Shown here piece after piece: positions 1-8,845 of a stretch of DNA of 64,000 nt. The stretch comes from Rossellomorea aquimaris (GTDB lineage: Bacteria > Bacillota > Bacilli > Bacillales > Bacillaceae_B). The translations under genes were made by a program, and so were the position numbers. The notes under the pieces were generated by a model that worked only from the letters and a program-made list of their open reading frames with translations, was not told where the DNA came from and searched no databases. The DNA lies in assembly GCF_020172085.1 (NCBI RefSeq), contig NZ_JAIVAT010000003.1, positions 868,001-932,000 on the forward strand. The letters run 5' to 3'. Numbering within the stretch: position 1 is the stretch's first letter; each line of letters opens with the position of its first letter.

Positions 1-38
1 TAAGAACAGGACAACTTCTTACAGAAAGGGTGAATAAC

Positions 39-1349
39 GTGACAAAACCAGTAATAGCAATCGTAGGGCGTCCGAATGTTGGGAAGTCCACGATATTTAA
101 TAGAATTGTTGGGGAAAGAATATCCATCGTCGAAGATGTACCGGGTGTAACTAGAGACCGAATATATAGTTCTGCAGAATGGCTGACGCATGAATTTAAC
201 ATCATTGATACAGGTGGAATAGAACTGGGGAATGAACCATTCCTGGATCAAATCAGGCAGCAGGCAGAAATCGCGATTGATGAAGCCGATGTCATTGTCT
301 TTTTGACTAATGGACGTGAAGGCGTCACAGCAGCTGACGAAATTGTAGCCAAAATTCTTTATCGTTCCAAAAAGCCGGTCGTGTTGGGAATAAATAAAAT
401 TGATAATCCTGAAATGAGAGAAATGATTTATGATTTTTACTCTTTAGGATTTGGCGAGCCATTTCCTATCTCAGGTTCTCATGGGCTTGGGTTGGGAGAT
501 CTTCTTGATGAAGTTGTCAAGAACTTTAAGCATGAAGAGGATGAAGACTATGCGGAAGATGTCATCAAGTTTTCTTTGATCGGTCGTCCGAACGTAGGGA
601 AATCATCTTTAGTCAACGCTCTATTAGGGGAAGATCGTGTCATCGTAAGTAACGTGGCAGGAACGACACGGGATGCCATTGACTCTTCTTATACGTATGA
701 TGGGCAGGATTATGTCATCATTGATACAGCAGGTATGAGGAAGAAAGGGAAAGTGTACGAAACCACTGAAAAATACAGTGTGTTAAGGGCACTTAGAGCC
801 ATAGAGCGTTCAGATGTCGTCCTATCCGTCATTGACGGTGAAGAAGGCATCATTGAGCAGGATAAGAAAATCGCAGGATATGCCCACGATGCCGGTCGGG
901 CTGTCGTGATTGTCGTGAATAAGTGGGATGCCGTGGATAAAGATGAGAAGACCATGAACAAATGGGAAAAGAATATCCGTGAGCATTTTCAATTCCTGGA
1001 TTATGCTCCGATCGTCTTCCTTTCTGCGAAAACAAAGAAGCGTATTCATACTTTGCTGCCAATCATAAATACGGCAAGTGAAAATCACGCCATGCGTGTA
1101 CAATCAAGCGTATTGAATGAAGTGGTGATGGATGCGGTTGCAATGAATCCGACACCGACGGATAATGGTAAGAGACTAAGAATTTATTACGCGACACAAG
1201 TAGCTGTAAAGCCACCTACATTCGTCGTATTTGTAAATGACCCTGAATTGATGCACTTCTCTTACGAACGATTCTTGGAAAACAGAATACGCGATGCATT
1301 TGGATTTGAAGGAACTCCTATTCGTATTATTGCCCGAGCTAGAAAATAA
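39..1349 (+). CDS. der: Ribosome assembly GTPase Der (EngA)
   Basis: Double-GTPase protein needed for maturation of the 50S subunit. Two G domains lie in tandem: GRPNVGKST near residue 10 and GRPNVGKSS at about residue 182, each followed by a DTxG switch II and an NKxD specificity motif (NKID, NKWD). A KH-like C-terminal domain ends in [14 protein letters not shown]. The GTG at 39 is preferred over the in-frame GTG at 30 because the purine-rich AAAGGGTG at 24-31 overlaps the first GTG but is well spaced from the second. The resulting 436 residues equal the length I recall for B. subtilis Der. gpsA follows after 17 bp, so the two are probably cotranscribed. Confidence 0.97.
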   Translation: MTKPVIAIVGRPNVGKSTIFNRIVGERISIVEDVPGVTRDRIYSSAEWLTHEFNIIDTGGIELGNEPFLDQIRQQAEIAIDEADVIVFLTNGREGVTAADEIVAKILYRSKKPVVLGINKIDNPEMREMIYDFYSLGFGEPFPISGSHGLGLGDLLDEVVKNFKHEEDEDYAEDVIKFSLIGRPNVGKSSLVNALLGEDRVIVSNVAGTTRDAIDSSYTYDGQDYVIIDTAGMRKKGKVYETTEKYSVLRALRAIERSDVVLSVIDGEEGIIEQDKKIAGYAHDAGRAVVIVVNKWDAVDKDEKTMNKWEKNIREHFQFLDYAPIVFLSAKTKKRIHTLLPIINTASENHAMRVQSSVLNEVVMDAVAMNPTPTDNGKRLRIYYATQVAVKPPTFVVFVNDPELMHFSYERFLENRIRDAFGFEGTPIRIIARARK

Positions 1350-1366
1350 TAAGGTGGGTGTAAAAA

Positions 1367-2413
1367 ATGAAAAGTTCAAAAAATGTAACGGTAGTCGGAG
1401 CGGGAAGCTGGGGGACGGCTCTTGCGATGGTTCTTGCTGATAATGGATTGGAAGTCAGGTTATGGGGCCACAAGAAAGAACAAATTGACGAGATCAACTC
1501 TAAACATACCAATCATAAGTATTTAAAAGGTATTGAGCTTCCTCATTCCATTATTGGATATCACGACCTTAAAGAGGCACTGGATGGTGTAGACACCATC
1601 ATTCTGGCAGTTCCTACGAAAGCGATCCGTTCCGTCCTGGGACAGGTTCAAGAATTTCAAAGAAGTCCGTTGACCGTCGTTCATGTGAGTAAGGGGATCG
1701 AACCTGATTCCCTCCTCAGGATTTCAGAATTGATCGAAGATGAAATGGCACCTGAGAATTTACATACGGTAGTGGTATTGTCAGGTCCAAGTCATGCAGA
1801 AGAAGTGAGCTTAAGGCATCCTACGACTGTGACTGTATCTTCGAAAGATATGAAGGCGGCTGAAGAAATTCAGGACCTGTTCATGAACATGAATTTCCGT
1901 GTGTATACAAATCCAGATATTCTCGGTGTTGAAATTGGCGGTGCACTAAAGAACATCATTGCCCTTGCTGCAGGGATCACTGATGGTTTGGGTTATGGAG
2001 ATAATGCGAAAGCGGCACTTATAACGCGGGGACTCGCGGAAATCGCCCGCCTTGGAACGAAAATGGGAGCTAATCCATTAACGTTTTCAGGATTGACAGG
2101 AATTGGAGATCTTATCGTAACGTGCACAAGTGTTCACTCAAGAAACTGGAGAGCCGGGAACATGTTGGGTAAAGGGCATAATCTTGATGAGGTCCTAGCC
2201 AATATGGGTATGGTCGTAGAAGGGGTGCGCACGACAAAAGCTGCACACCAGCTGGCTGAGAAGTATGAAGTGAATATGCCGATTACAGATGCACTTTATG
2301 ATGTCCTTTTCAATAAAGTCGAGGCGAAAGAAGCGGTAGATCATTTGATGGGTCGAGTGAAAACGAATGAAATGGAAGACCTTGTGAATATACTTGGTGA
2401 GCGTTTAAACTGA
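1367..2413 (+). CDS. gpsA: NAD(P)-dependent glycerol-3-phosphate dehydrogenase
   Basis: Reduces dihydroxyacetone phosphate to sn-glycerol-3-phosphate, the backbone of phospholipids and glycerol-type teichoic acids; cytosolic. The N-terminal Rossmann fold shows [12 protein letters not shown] at residues 9-20. The catalytic-domain signature [13 protein letters not shown], with the active-site lysine, and the EGVRTTKA segment are present. Length of 348 is typical. The start has an AAGGTGGGTG ribosome binding site. It follows der closely, as in other Bacilli, and is followed by a non-coding stretch ending in a terminator. Confidence 0.96.
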   Translation: MKSSKNVTVVGAGSWGTALAMVLADNGLEVRLWGHKKEQIDEINSKHTNHKYLKGIELPHSIIGYHDLKEALDGVDTIILAVPTKAIRSVLGQVQEFQRSPLTVVHVSKGIEPDSLLRISELIEDEMAPENLHTVVVLSGPSHAEEVSLRHPTTVTVSSKDMKAAEEIQDLFMNMNFRVYTNPDILGVEIGGALKNIIALAAGITDGLGYGDNAKAALITRGLAEIARLGTKMGANPLTFSGLTGIGDLIVTCTSVHSRNWRAGNMLGKGHNLDEVLANMGMVVEGVRTTKAAHQLAEKYEVNMPITDALYDVLFNKVEAKEAVDHLMGRVKTNEMEDLVNILGERLN

Positions 2414-2588
2414 ACCTGAAAAGAAAAATGGAGATCTATATTTCATAGCGAAAGACCATTTATTATTAAGTGTAGAATAAATCCTCGGTTTATGGGCATT
2501 CGAGGATGCGAACGTTGATGCAGATGCATACACTGTCATGAATATATACAGCTTTGCCTATGGATGGGTAGGTCTCCCTTATTCAGAG

Positions 2589-2639
2589 CTCCTCGAGTGA
2601 TTGACGTCTATGATGTTGATACTCGAGGAGATTTTTTTT
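2589..2639 (+). terminator. Intrinsic terminator after gpsA
   Basis: Perfect 10 bp stem CTCCTCGAGT (2589-2598) / ACTCGAGGAG (2621-2630) with a 22 nt loop, followed by a run of eight T. Confidence 0.7.
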
Positions 2640-2710
2640 AGTCACAGGATGACATTCAAATATTTCTCAATATGGATTGTAACAGATTCTTGAACAACTA
2701 TTCTTTTCTA

Positions 2711-2738
2711 TTCTTTAGTAAAAATCTTATGATATAAT
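2711..2738 (+). promoter_or_regulatory. Candidate sigma-A promoter of yphE
   Basis: A perfect TATAAT lies at 2733-2738, 26 bases before the start codon. The -35 region (TTCTTT at 2711-2716, spacer 16) is poor, so only the -10 is well supported. Confidence 0.4.
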
Positions 2739-2764
2739 ACATTCGATAACAGGAGGGATGTACT

Positions 2765-2962
2765 TTGGATTCGATGATGAAGATGTGGATTTCGTTTGCA
2801 TCAATGGGGTTCATGTTTTTTGCCATATTAACGATCTATTTCAGCAGGTATAAGATTAAGCAGAAGTTCCTGCGTTTTATTACAGCTTTCATGGCATACA
2901 TAATGATGATCGCCGGTGGCCTTATGATGATTTATATAGTATTCAGCGGACCCACCAACTAG
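2765..2962 (+). CDS. yphE: Small two-helix membrane protein YphE (DUF2768 type)
   Basis: A 65-residue protein with two hydrophobic segments (about residues 7-27 and 37-60) separated by a basic loop (RYKIKQK), so probably a small integral membrane hairpin. TTG start, with AGGAGGG at 2751-2757 seven bases upstream. Its position between gpsA and the yphF-spoIVA pair matches yphE of B. subtilis, and the sequence type matches the DUF2768 family. No biochemical role is known to me; the neighbourhood suggests a link to sporulation. Confidence 0.75.
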   Translation: MDSMMKMWISFASMGFMFFAILTIYFSRYKIKQKFLRFITAFMAYIMMIAGGLMMIYIVFSGPTN

Positions 2963-2991
2963 GTTCCGCCCGATTGAAAGGACGTTTTAGA

Positions 2992-3702
2992 TTGAAGCGC
3001 ATAGGTATTACAGCATTTCTTCTCATAATCACGATGAGCTTACTATCAGGTTGCTTATATCCGGAGGAAGAGCTAAGTCAAAATCAAATTCCTTATGAAA
3101 CACAAGTGAAGGCTGTACAAGAAGCGGTGGAAGCCTATCAGAAAGATCAAGGTGGATTGCTTCCGATAAAGACTAGGGACCAGGATACCCCTATTTACCA
3201 AAAATATCCTATTGATTTCAGGAAATTATCTCCGAGGTATTTACCGGAAATCCCGGGCAACGCCTTTGAAAATGGTGGGATTTTTCAATATGTCCTTGTA
3301 AATGTGGAGGATAAACCGGAAGTCAAGATTTTCGACCTTCGAATAGCTGAACAAATCAGAGAATTGAAAATCAGGATTCAAGCCCAAGACTACCCTCCGT
3401 TTAAAAAGGAAGTAGCTAATAATGTGTATACATTGAATTACAAAGAACTTGGGTATGAGGAAGAAGTTTACGTAAACAGTCCATATTCGAATAAAAATCT
3501 TCCTCTTGTTATAAATGGGGACGGTGAAATTTTTGTGGACTATTCAATGGACTTATTTGAAAAGCTGGAGTCCAGCAAGGGAGAATGGGAAAGAGGAGAA
3601 GATATCAGAGATATGCTTGTAGATGGCACCTATTTTGTCCCTGCCTATTCTTTACCTTATACTGTTGATGAAAATAACGAACCTGTCTTTATGACAAAAT
3701 AG
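2992..3702 (+). CDS. yphF: Putative lipoprotein YphF
   Basis: A 236-residue predicted lipoprotein: basic N-terminus (MKRIG), hydrophobic helix and lipobox LLSGC with the modified cysteine at residue 21. The rest is charged and extracytoplasmic with no motif I recognise. The TTG at 2992 is chosen over the upstream in-frame TTG at 2974 because AAAGGAC at 2977-2983 is placed to serve the second and because the lipoprotein signal then has a normal length. Only 29 bases separate it from yphE. Synteny places it as YphF, upstream of spoIVA. Confidence 0.75.
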   Translation: MKRIGITAFLLIITMSLLSGCLYPEEELSQNQIPYETQVKAVQEAVEAYQKDQGGLLPIKTRDQDTPIYQKYPIDFRKLSPRYLPEIPGNAFENGGIFQYVLVNVEDKPEVKIFDLRIAEQIRELKIRIQAQDYPPFKKEVANNVYTLNYKELGYEEEVYVNSPYSNKNLPLVINGDGEIFVDYSMDLFEKLESSKGEWERGEDIRDMLVDGTYFVPAYSLPYTVDENNEPVFMTK

Positions 3703-3706
3703 GCAT

Positions 3707-3755
3707 AACCCTTTTCTTACAAAATATATTGTAAGGGAAGGGTTATTATTTTTAT
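3707..3755 (+). terminator. Intrinsic terminator after yphF
   Basis: Long stem 3707-3720 / 3731-3744 (AACCCTT..CTTAC with GTAAG..AAGGGTT) followed by TATTATTTTTAT. Confidence 0.75.
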
Positions 3756-3860
3756 GTCATCCTTTATAGGGTTATTTCATCAAAACAAATGATCATAAAT
3801 GCTAAGACATAATAAATTTTCAACTTTTAATCATAAGGAGGGGAAAATAGCATATTAATA

Positions 3861-3889
3861 GTCATAAGTCATTGGGACAATCATAAATA
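3861..3889 (+). promoter_or_regulatory. Candidate sigma-E promoter of spoIVA
   Basis: GTCATAA (3861-3867), a 14-base spacer and CATAAATA (3882-3889) resemble the sigma-E pattern (-35 with ATA core, -10 CATACAAT). spoIVA is a mother-cell sigma-E gene in B. subtilis. The leader to the TTG start would be about 55-60 nt. Confidence 0.4.
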
Positions 3890-3953
3890 TAGAATGTGAG
3901 ACACAGAATACACGGATGAAACATCCCTGGAATATAAGATGGGAGGGAATCTC

Positions 3954-5432
3954 TTGGAAAGAGTCGATCTATTTAAGGACATTGCTGAAAGAACAGGCGG
4001 AGATATCTATTTAGGTGTGGTTGGAGCAGTAAGAACAGGGAAATCAACATTTATCAAGAAGTTCATGGAACTTGTTGTCCTTCCTAACATCGCAAGCGAA
4101 TCAGAACGTGCAAGAGCGCAGGATGAATTGCCTCAAAGTGCAGCAGGTAGGACCATCATGACGACTGAACCGAAATTTGTTCCGAATCAAGCCATCTCGG
4201 TTCATGTGGATGAAGGTCTCGAAGTAAATATTAGATTGGTAGACTGTGTAGGGTATACGGTCCCTGGTGCTAAGGGATACGAGGATGAAAATGGCCCTAG
4301 AATGATCAATACGCCATGGTATGAAGAGCCTATTCCATTCCATGAAGCAGCCGAAATCGGCACGCGAAAGGTTATCCAGGAACATTCCACGATCGGAGTG
4401 GTTGTGACAACAGACGGCTCAATCGGTGAGATTGGAAGAGGGGACTATATTGAGGCGGAAGAACGGGTCATCGAGGAATTGAAAGAAGTAGGTAAACCTT
4501 TTATCATGGTTATCAACTCGGCCAGACCTCATGCCCCTGAGACAGAAGACCTGAGAGTGAAGCTTCAAGACAAATACGACATCCCTGTCCTTGCTATGAG
4601 TGTGGAGAGTATGAGGGACTCAGATGTACTGAATGTACTAAGGGAAGCATTATTCGAATTCCCGGTGCTTGAGGTGAATGTCAACCTTCCAAGCTGGGTC
4701 ATGGTATTGAAAGAAGAGCATTGGTTAAGACAGAACTACCAGGAAGCTGTTAAGGAAACGGTTAAAGATATTAAACGCCTTCGGGATGTGGACCGGGTTG
4801 TACACTATTTCAGTGAATTCGATCATATTGAACGAGCGGGACTTGCCGGTATCGATATGGGTCAGGGGATTGCGGAAATTGACCTGTACGCTCCTGATGA
4901 ATTGTATGATGAAGTCCTGAAGGAAATTGTGGGAGTTGAAATTCGCGGGAAAGATCATCTACTGGAATTGATGCAGGATTTTGCACATGCCAAAGCCGAG
5001 TATGATCAGATTTCCGATGCATTAAGAATGGTAAAACAGACAGGGTATGGTATTGCTGCTCCTTCATTGAATGATATGAGCCTGGATGAACCGGAGATCA
5101 TCAGACAGGGAGCCAGATTCGGAGTCAGCTTAAAGGCAGTGGCGCCATCAATACACATGATTAAAGTGGATGTACAGTCAAAGTTTGAACCGATCATCGG
5201 CACAGAGAAACAAAGTGAAGAATTGGTACGCTACCTGATGCAGGATTTCGAAGATGACCCGCTGTCCATTTGGAATTCCGATATCTTCGGTAGAAGCTTA
5301 AGTTCCATCGTAAGAGAAGGAATTCAGGCTAAACTCTCACTGATGCCTGAAAATGCAAGATACAAACTAAAGGATACATTAGAAAGAATCATTAACGAAG
5401 GATCCGGTGGATTGATCGCTATCATCTTATAA
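3954..5432 (+). CDS. spoIVA: Spore coat morphogenetic ATPase SpoIVA
   Basis: ATPase that polymerises on the outer forespore membrane and forms the basement layer of the spore coat. The Walker A segment GAVRTGKST places the nucleotide-binding lysine at residue 30, the position I recall for B. subtilis; the C-terminus ends in the conserved GSGGLIAIIL. The TTG at 3954, preceded by GGGAGGG at 3941-3947, gives 492 residues, equal to the B. subtilis length; the ATG at 3939 lies immediately before that site and is unlikely. Monocistronic: terminators lie on both sides. Its presence shows the organism makes endospores. Confidence 0.97.
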   Translation: MERVDLFKDIAERTGGDIYLGVVGAVRTGKSTFIKKFMELVVLPNIASESERARAQDELPQSAAGRTIMTTEPKFVPNQAISVHVDEGLEVNIRLVDCVGYTVPGAKGYEDENGPRMINTPWYEEPIPFHEAAEIGTRKVIQEHSTIGVVVTTDGSIGEIGRGDYIEAEERVIEELKEVGKPFIMVINSARPHAPETEDLRVKLQDKYDIPVLAMSVESMRDSDVLNVLREALFEFPVLEVNVNLPSWVMVLKEEHWLRQNYQEAVKETVKDIKRLRDVDRVVHYFSEFDHIERAGLAGIDMGQGIAEIDLYAPDELYDEVLKEIVGVEIRGKDHLLELMQDFAHAKAEYDQISDALRMVKQTGYGIAAPSLNDMSLDEPEIIRQGARFGVSLKAVAPSIHMIKVDVQSKFEPIIGTEKQSEELVRYLMQDFEDDPLSIWNSDIFGRSLSSIVREGIQAKLSLMPENARYKLKDTLERIINEGSGGLIAIIL

Positions 5433-5439
5433 ATGTCTA

Positions 5440-5465
5440 GGCCTTCTTAGGAAGGTCTTTTTTCA
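5440..5465 (+). terminator. Intrinsic terminator after spoIVA
   Basis: Short stem GGCCTTC (5440-5446) / GAAGGTC (5451-5457, one G-U pair) with TTAG loop and following T-run. Confidence 0.7.
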
Positions 5466-5473
5466 TTTTTTAA

Positions 5474-5936
5474 ACGCTTTTTTCGCAAAGATTGTTGTTA
5501 TTATTGAAAAGACTATGATTTACAAAAATTCTGTCACTAGTAGCAAGTGTTGACAGAGCAATATGGTTCATAAATATCAGTTAAGCAGAGTATTAGTACT
5601 ATTCACTATAATTGGTCACTGCTACTACAAGAAAAAGAGTTGGTGCAAGTGATCCTGGCATTTACACTGGTATTACTGAAACATTTATGCTTGGACAGTT
5701 GATTCTCGCTACAGGTGCTCGACTCTTGCGGGAAACGCTGGACAGGACGAAAAGCAGAGGTGGCTTGGTCAGACTCGACAAGCATAAGTCAAAAATCAAC
5801 TGGAAAGGCGTTCTTTGCCTTTTTGGTTGATTTGACTTATGACCTCGAGGGGCCAGCCCCGCGGAAAGCGAATACCTGCAGCGAAAATCAACCACCTCTC
5901 GCTTATTCAAAAGCAACAATGTTTACGAAAACAGCC
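5474..5936. repeat. Composite intergenic repeat element bounded by imperfect inverted repeats
   Basis: The left end (5474-5502) reads GCTTTTTTCGCAAAGATTG and the right end, on the opposite strand (5905-5936), reads GCTGTTTTCGTAAACATTG, matching at most positions. Nested inside is a second inverted pair: 5698-5722 (GTTGATTCTCGCTACAGG) against 5868-5892 (opposite strand GTTGATTTTCGCTGCAGG). The centre is a long hairpin. No transposase or credible ORF is inside. A 21-base segment at 5914-5934 recurs exactly, inverted, at 12116-12136. Best described as a non-autonomous, MITE-like or REP-like intergenic element. Confidence 0.6.
5783..5841 (-). repeat. Hairpin core of the 125 bp-family repeat, inverted copy
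   Basis: On the minus strand it starts CATAAG and ends CTTATG, with a constant inner loop GGCAAAGAACGCC. The arms between (about 10-12 bases on each side) pair with a 2-base bulge but have a sequence unlike those of the two related units at 50.1-50.4 kb. The flank CTCGAGGTCATAAG and the CTTATGCTTGTC on the other side are shared with those units. Confidence 0.65.
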
Positions 5937-6503
5937 TAATAAAAAAAGATTTTTTTATCTGAACCCTGGATTAGGAAACAGAAATCAACATTGTATAAAT
6001 ATAAATTTATAGAAGAATTGAATAGGTGACTGATTTATTTTAGATAATGGCTTAACCATTGATACATAAGCGTTTGTGTCGGTTTATTGTGCTCGGATAT
6101 TCCTCGATTAAGAGTATGCAAGTAGAAGGGGGAAATGGGTGTTGATGTTTAAGGGATTCCAAGGTTGGGAAGTAAGAAAGAGAACCTGATCAGGAAGGTA
6201 TCAGTTGCAGTCATCCGAAAGAAGTGATACGTTGAATAGAGTGCATGGACAAAGGGATTGAGGGTAATTGTATTACATTTGTGTTTCAAATAAGAAAAGA
6301 TTCCCATTATTTCTTGATTTGTTCTTGCTAAGGTCAATCCTTTGTGATAATCTTTTAACAGAATTGTTGTTGAATATTGATTCAGCAACGTTTTCAAGCG
6401 ATTTTTCTACACTTTATGTATAGAATTCGCTAAAGTTGTTTACTAATGATAATAAAGTAAATGAATCATGACTGAGACATTTCCTTGGGAGGAGGTGAAT
6501 GGC
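5937..6503. other. Unexplained non-coding region upstream of hbs
   Basis: About 570 bases of AT-rich sequence with no ORF that has both a ribosome binding site and plausible composition. I see no riboswitch, tRNA or terminator-like hairpin. The last 100 bases must hold the hbs promoter(s), but no -35/-10 pair stands out clearly. Confidence 0.4.
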
Positions 6504-6776
6504 ATGAATAAGACAGAACTAATCAATGCTGTTGCAGAAGCTGCTGAGCTATCTAAGAAGGACGCTACTAAAGCGGTTGACGCTGTTTTCGATACAATTC
6601 AAAATTCACTTGCAAACGGTGATAAAGTACAATTAATCGGATTCGGTAACTTCGAAGTACGTGAGCGTGCAGCCCGTAAAGGTCGCAACCCACAAACAGG
6701 TGAAGAGATCGAAATCTCAGCAAGCAAAGTACCTGCTTTCAAACCAGGTAAAGCGCTTAAAGAAGCTGTAAAATAA
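6504..6776 (+). CDS. hbs: DNA-binding protein HU
   Basis: A 90-residue histone-like protein that binds and bends DNA as a dimer and compacts the nucleoid. The family signature [20 protein letters not shown], whose arm inserts into the minor groove, is present, as is the terminal [12 protein letters not shown]. The ATG at 6504 follows a very strong GGGAGGAGGTG site at 6487-6497; an upstream in-frame ATG at 6468 lacks one and would add a tail absent from HU. A terminator follows at once, so it is monocistronic. Confidence 0.97.
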   Translation: MNKTELINAVAEAAELSKKDATKAVDAVFDTIQNSLANGDKVQLIGFGNFEVRERAARKGRNPQTGEEIEISASKVPAFKPGKALKEAVK

Positions 6777-6800
6777 TTACATACTTTGAGCGTAACGGGA

Positions 6801-6829
6801 AGGTCGCATATTTATGCGGCCTTTTTTTG
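6801..6829 (+). terminator. Intrinsic terminator after hbs
   Basis: Nine-base stem AGGTCGCAT (6801-6809) / ATGCGGCCT (6814-6822, one G-U pair) and a run of T. Confidence 0.8.
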
Positions 6830-6948
6830 TGTTCTGTTCTATTATGGTTCGAGCAAATTGAAATTATGTACGGAAATTTGTTCTCAAGTAAACTGTTTTA
6901 TATTATTATAAAACTTCTAAAGCACTAGTCTTTGATGACCTTATAGGC

Positions 6949-6975
6949 TTGTGCTAATATTAACAATGTTACTAT
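6949..6975 (+). promoter_or_regulatory. Candidate extended -10 promoter of folE-mtrB
   Basis: TGTTACTAT at 6967-6975 is an extended -10 hexamer about 30 bases before the folE start codon; the -35 (TTGTGC at 6949-6954) has a short spacer and is weak. Confidence 0.35.
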
Positions 6976-7005
6976 TTCTTTAAGTTATTTTAGGAGGACA
7001 ACATT

Positions 7006-7572
7006 ATGGCACAAGTCAATCATGGCCAAATAGAAGAAGCAATTCGATTAATTTTAGAAGCAATTGGAGAGAATCCTAATAGAGAAGGTTTATTGGATAC
7101 GCCAAAGCGTGTGGCGAAAATGTACGCAGAAGTGTTCTCTGGACTCGATCACGATCCGAAGGAATACTTTGAAACCATATTCAGTGAAGAACACGAAGAG
7201 CTGGTACTCGTGAAGGATATTCCATTCTACTCGATGTGCGAGCATCATCTGGTTCCTTTCTATGGAAAAGCACATGTTGCTTATATTCCTCGGGATGGAC
7301 GGGTTGCGGGATTAAGTAAACTGGCAAGGGCTGTTGAATCTGTTGCTAAACGTCCCCAGCTCCAAGAAAGGATTACAGCAACTGTAGCGGATACGATCAT
7401 GGAAACCCTACTGCCTCATGGTGCAATGGTAGTCGTTGAAGCGGAGCATATGTGCATGACGATGAGAGGCGTGAAGAAACCTGGATCAAGCACAGTGACA
7501 ACAGCTGTAAGAGGCACGTTCAAAGAAGACGCTCAGGCACGCAGTGAAGTTCTTTCTTTTATAAAGAATTAG
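7006..7572 (+). CDS. folE: GTP cyclohydrolase I
   Basis: Converts GTP to 7,8-dihydroneopterin triphosphate, the first step of folate synthesis; homodecameric zinc enzyme. Zinc ligands are visible in MCEHHLVPF (Cys78, His81) and in the later HMCMTMRGV segment; the active-site run KPGSSTVTT follows it. 188 residues, normal for a bacterial type IA enzyme. In B. subtilis this gene is mtrA and is cotranscribed with mtrB; here the gap is 13 bases, so the same operon is likely. The ribosome binding site is AGGAGGAC. Confidence 0.96.
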   Translation: MAQVNHGQIEEAIRLILEAIGENPNREGLLDTPKRVAKMYAEVFSGLDHDPKEYFETIFSEEHEELVLVKDIPFYSMCEHHLVPFYGKAHVAYIPRDGRVAGLSKLARAVESVAKRPQLQERITATVADTIMETLLPHGAMVVVEAEHMCMTMRGVKKPGSSTVTTAVRGTFKEDAQARSEVLSFIKN

Positions 7573-7585
7573 GAGTGATCGACAA

Positions 7586-7807
7586 ATGAATTCAAATGAT
7601 TATATTGTCATTAAAGCCATTGAAGATGGCGTCAATGTCATCGGTTTGACGAGAGGGACAGACACCCGTTTTCATCATTCCGAAAAGCTGGATAAAGGCG
7701 AAGTCATGATTGCTCAATTTACGGATCACACATCTGCGATCAAAGTAAGAGGGAAAGCAACCATCGTCACCAGCTATGGAGAAGTTGAAAGTGATAATAA
7801 GAAATAA
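7586..7807 (+). CDS. mtrB: trp RNA-binding attenuation protein TRAP
   Basis: A 73-residue subunit of the 11-mer ring that binds tryptophan and wraps RNA carrying repeated GAG/UAG triplets, terminating trp operon transcription. The sequence [21 protein letters not shown] and the RNA-contacting KVRG segment are almost those of B. subtilis MtrB. Translational start is set by AGGAGTGATC. The trp genes it normally controls are missing from the aromatic cluster in this window, so its target must lie elsewhere. Confidence 0.95.
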   Translation: MNSNDYIVIKAIEDGVNVIGLTRGTDTRFHHSEKLDKGEVMIAQFTDHTSAIKVRGKATIVTSYGEVESDNKK

Positions 7808-7847
7808 TCATCTATTTTGATTTTGGCTGATAGAGAAGTATAACGGT

Positions 7848-7895
7848 GGGACGGACTAAGAAGTATTCGGCTTCGTGGTCGTCCCCTTTGTTATA
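7848..7895 (+). terminator. Possible terminator after mtrB
   Basis: GGGACGGAC (7848-7856) can pair imperfectly with GTCGTCCC (7878-7885); the following T-rich tail (CTTTGTTAT) is weak. Confidence 0.3.
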
Positions 7896-7942
7896 ATCAG
7901 CTTAACGAGGGAGACTCACCCTCCCTATTGCAAAGAATTTTA

Positions 7943-7951
7943 TGGTATAAT
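7943..7951 (+). promoter_or_regulatory. Extended -10 promoter of hepS-menG-hepT
   Basis: TGGTATAAT is a perfect extended -10, 55 bases before the hepS start. No good -35 is visible at 17 bases. Confidence 0.45.
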
Positions 7952-8005
7952 ATTTAATGCTGAAATTTTTAGACTGATACATAGTAGAAATGGGGATTAA
8001 AGGGT

Positions 8006-8839
8006 ATGAAATTCATTGATTGTAACCATCAAGCGAATATCATTCATCAATACATAGAAGAGCAGTTGCATCACTCTTATCTGAAGGAATACATCGATCA
8101 ACCGTATATTGACCGGGACCGGATCTATTTTCTGCTCCTGCCATTCGTAAGCGAAGGACGCGCGGTTAGTAAGGAAGTCGTACAGTGGATCTCAACTGCC
8201 ATGTTATTGCAGATAGCCCTTGATACCCATGAAAAGGTTACAATATCTGAGCGTGATCCCTTAAAGGAAAGACAGTTGACTGTACTCGCAGGGGTATACT
8301 TTAGCAGCCTCTACTATAAAATCCTTGCAGAAACAGATGATGTAGAGCTTATTTCTCGTTTAGCCAAAGCGATTAAAGAAATAAACGAAAGCAAAATATC
8401 TATCTACAAAGAAGAACATGAAAATTTAGATGCATTAATGAAGAGGATGAAGACAAGAGAGTCAGCGATTGTTTCGAACTTTTATCATTTTTTTGAAGAT
8501 ACGAAATGGATTGAAATCGTTGAAGAAATCCTTCTCTGTAAGAAGCTTGTTCAGGAGAAAATTTGTTTTGAACATTTACAGAATACGAGTTTTCTCAAAG
8601 CATTGACTACATTAACGATTCATTCCGATCAAGAAGACTCGATCTTACACTTAACAAAGGAAGAGAGCAGACATTTGCTATCACAGATGGATGAACTCAT
8701 TGAAGGGACTAAGAGTAAGGTGCGGGCACAGTTGGAGACCATCGAGCCTGGTTCCCTGTATTTTAAGAAGCTTATCGTAGAGCTTTTGCCTTATGAGGAA
8801 CCTGAACCTATGACCAAACTATACGCGGAAGAAGGGTAA
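8006..8839 (+). CDS. hepS: Heptaprenyl diphosphate synthase component I
   Basis: Small regulatory subunit of the two-part prenyltransferase that makes the C35 side chain of menaquinone-7; it has no catalytic aspartate motifs and works with HepT, encoded two genes downstream. Recognised from the segments ALDTHEKVT and RQLTVLAGVYFSSLYY, which correspond to the B. subtilis protein. At 277 residues it is somewhat longer than the about 250 I recall. The order hepS-menG-hepT is the standard operon; menG begins 6 bases after the stop. Confidence 0.92.
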   Translation: MKFIDCNHQANIIHQYIEEQLHHSYLKEYIDQPYIDRDRIYFLLLPFVSEGRAVSKEVVQWISTAMLLQIALDTHEKVTISERDPLKERQLTVLAGVYFSSLYYKILAETDDVELISRLAKAIKEINESKISIYKEEHENLDALMKRMKTRESAIVSNFYHFFEDTKWIEIVEEILLCKKLVQEKICFEHLQNTSFLKALTTLTIHSDQEDSILHLTKEESRHLLSQMDELIEGTKSKVRAQLETIEPGSLYFKKLIVELLPYEEPEPMTKLYAEEG

Positions 8840-8845
8840 AACGAC

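Larger units (their letters stand above)
2414..2764. other. Non-coding gap after gpsA with two hairpins
   Basis: No convincing ORF is present in these 351 bases. A perfect 7 bp hairpin (ATCCTCG 2481-2487 with CGAGGAT 2501-2507) is followed about 80 bases later by a 10 bp stem and T-run that look like a terminator. The interval between them is unexplained and could be 3' UTR of gpsA or a small RNA. The yphE promoter region occupies the last 60 bases. Confidence 0.5.

Noticed and set aside
5612..5830. 72-codon ORF inside the 5.8 kb repeat element
   Set aside because: No ribosome binding site; the codons run through both arms of the hairpin and into shared repeat sequence, so it is a by-product of the repeat.
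6149..6397. 82-codon minus-strand ORF upstream of hbs
   Set aside because: No ribosome binding site, atypical composition, and an AT-rich non-coding context; no family recognised.
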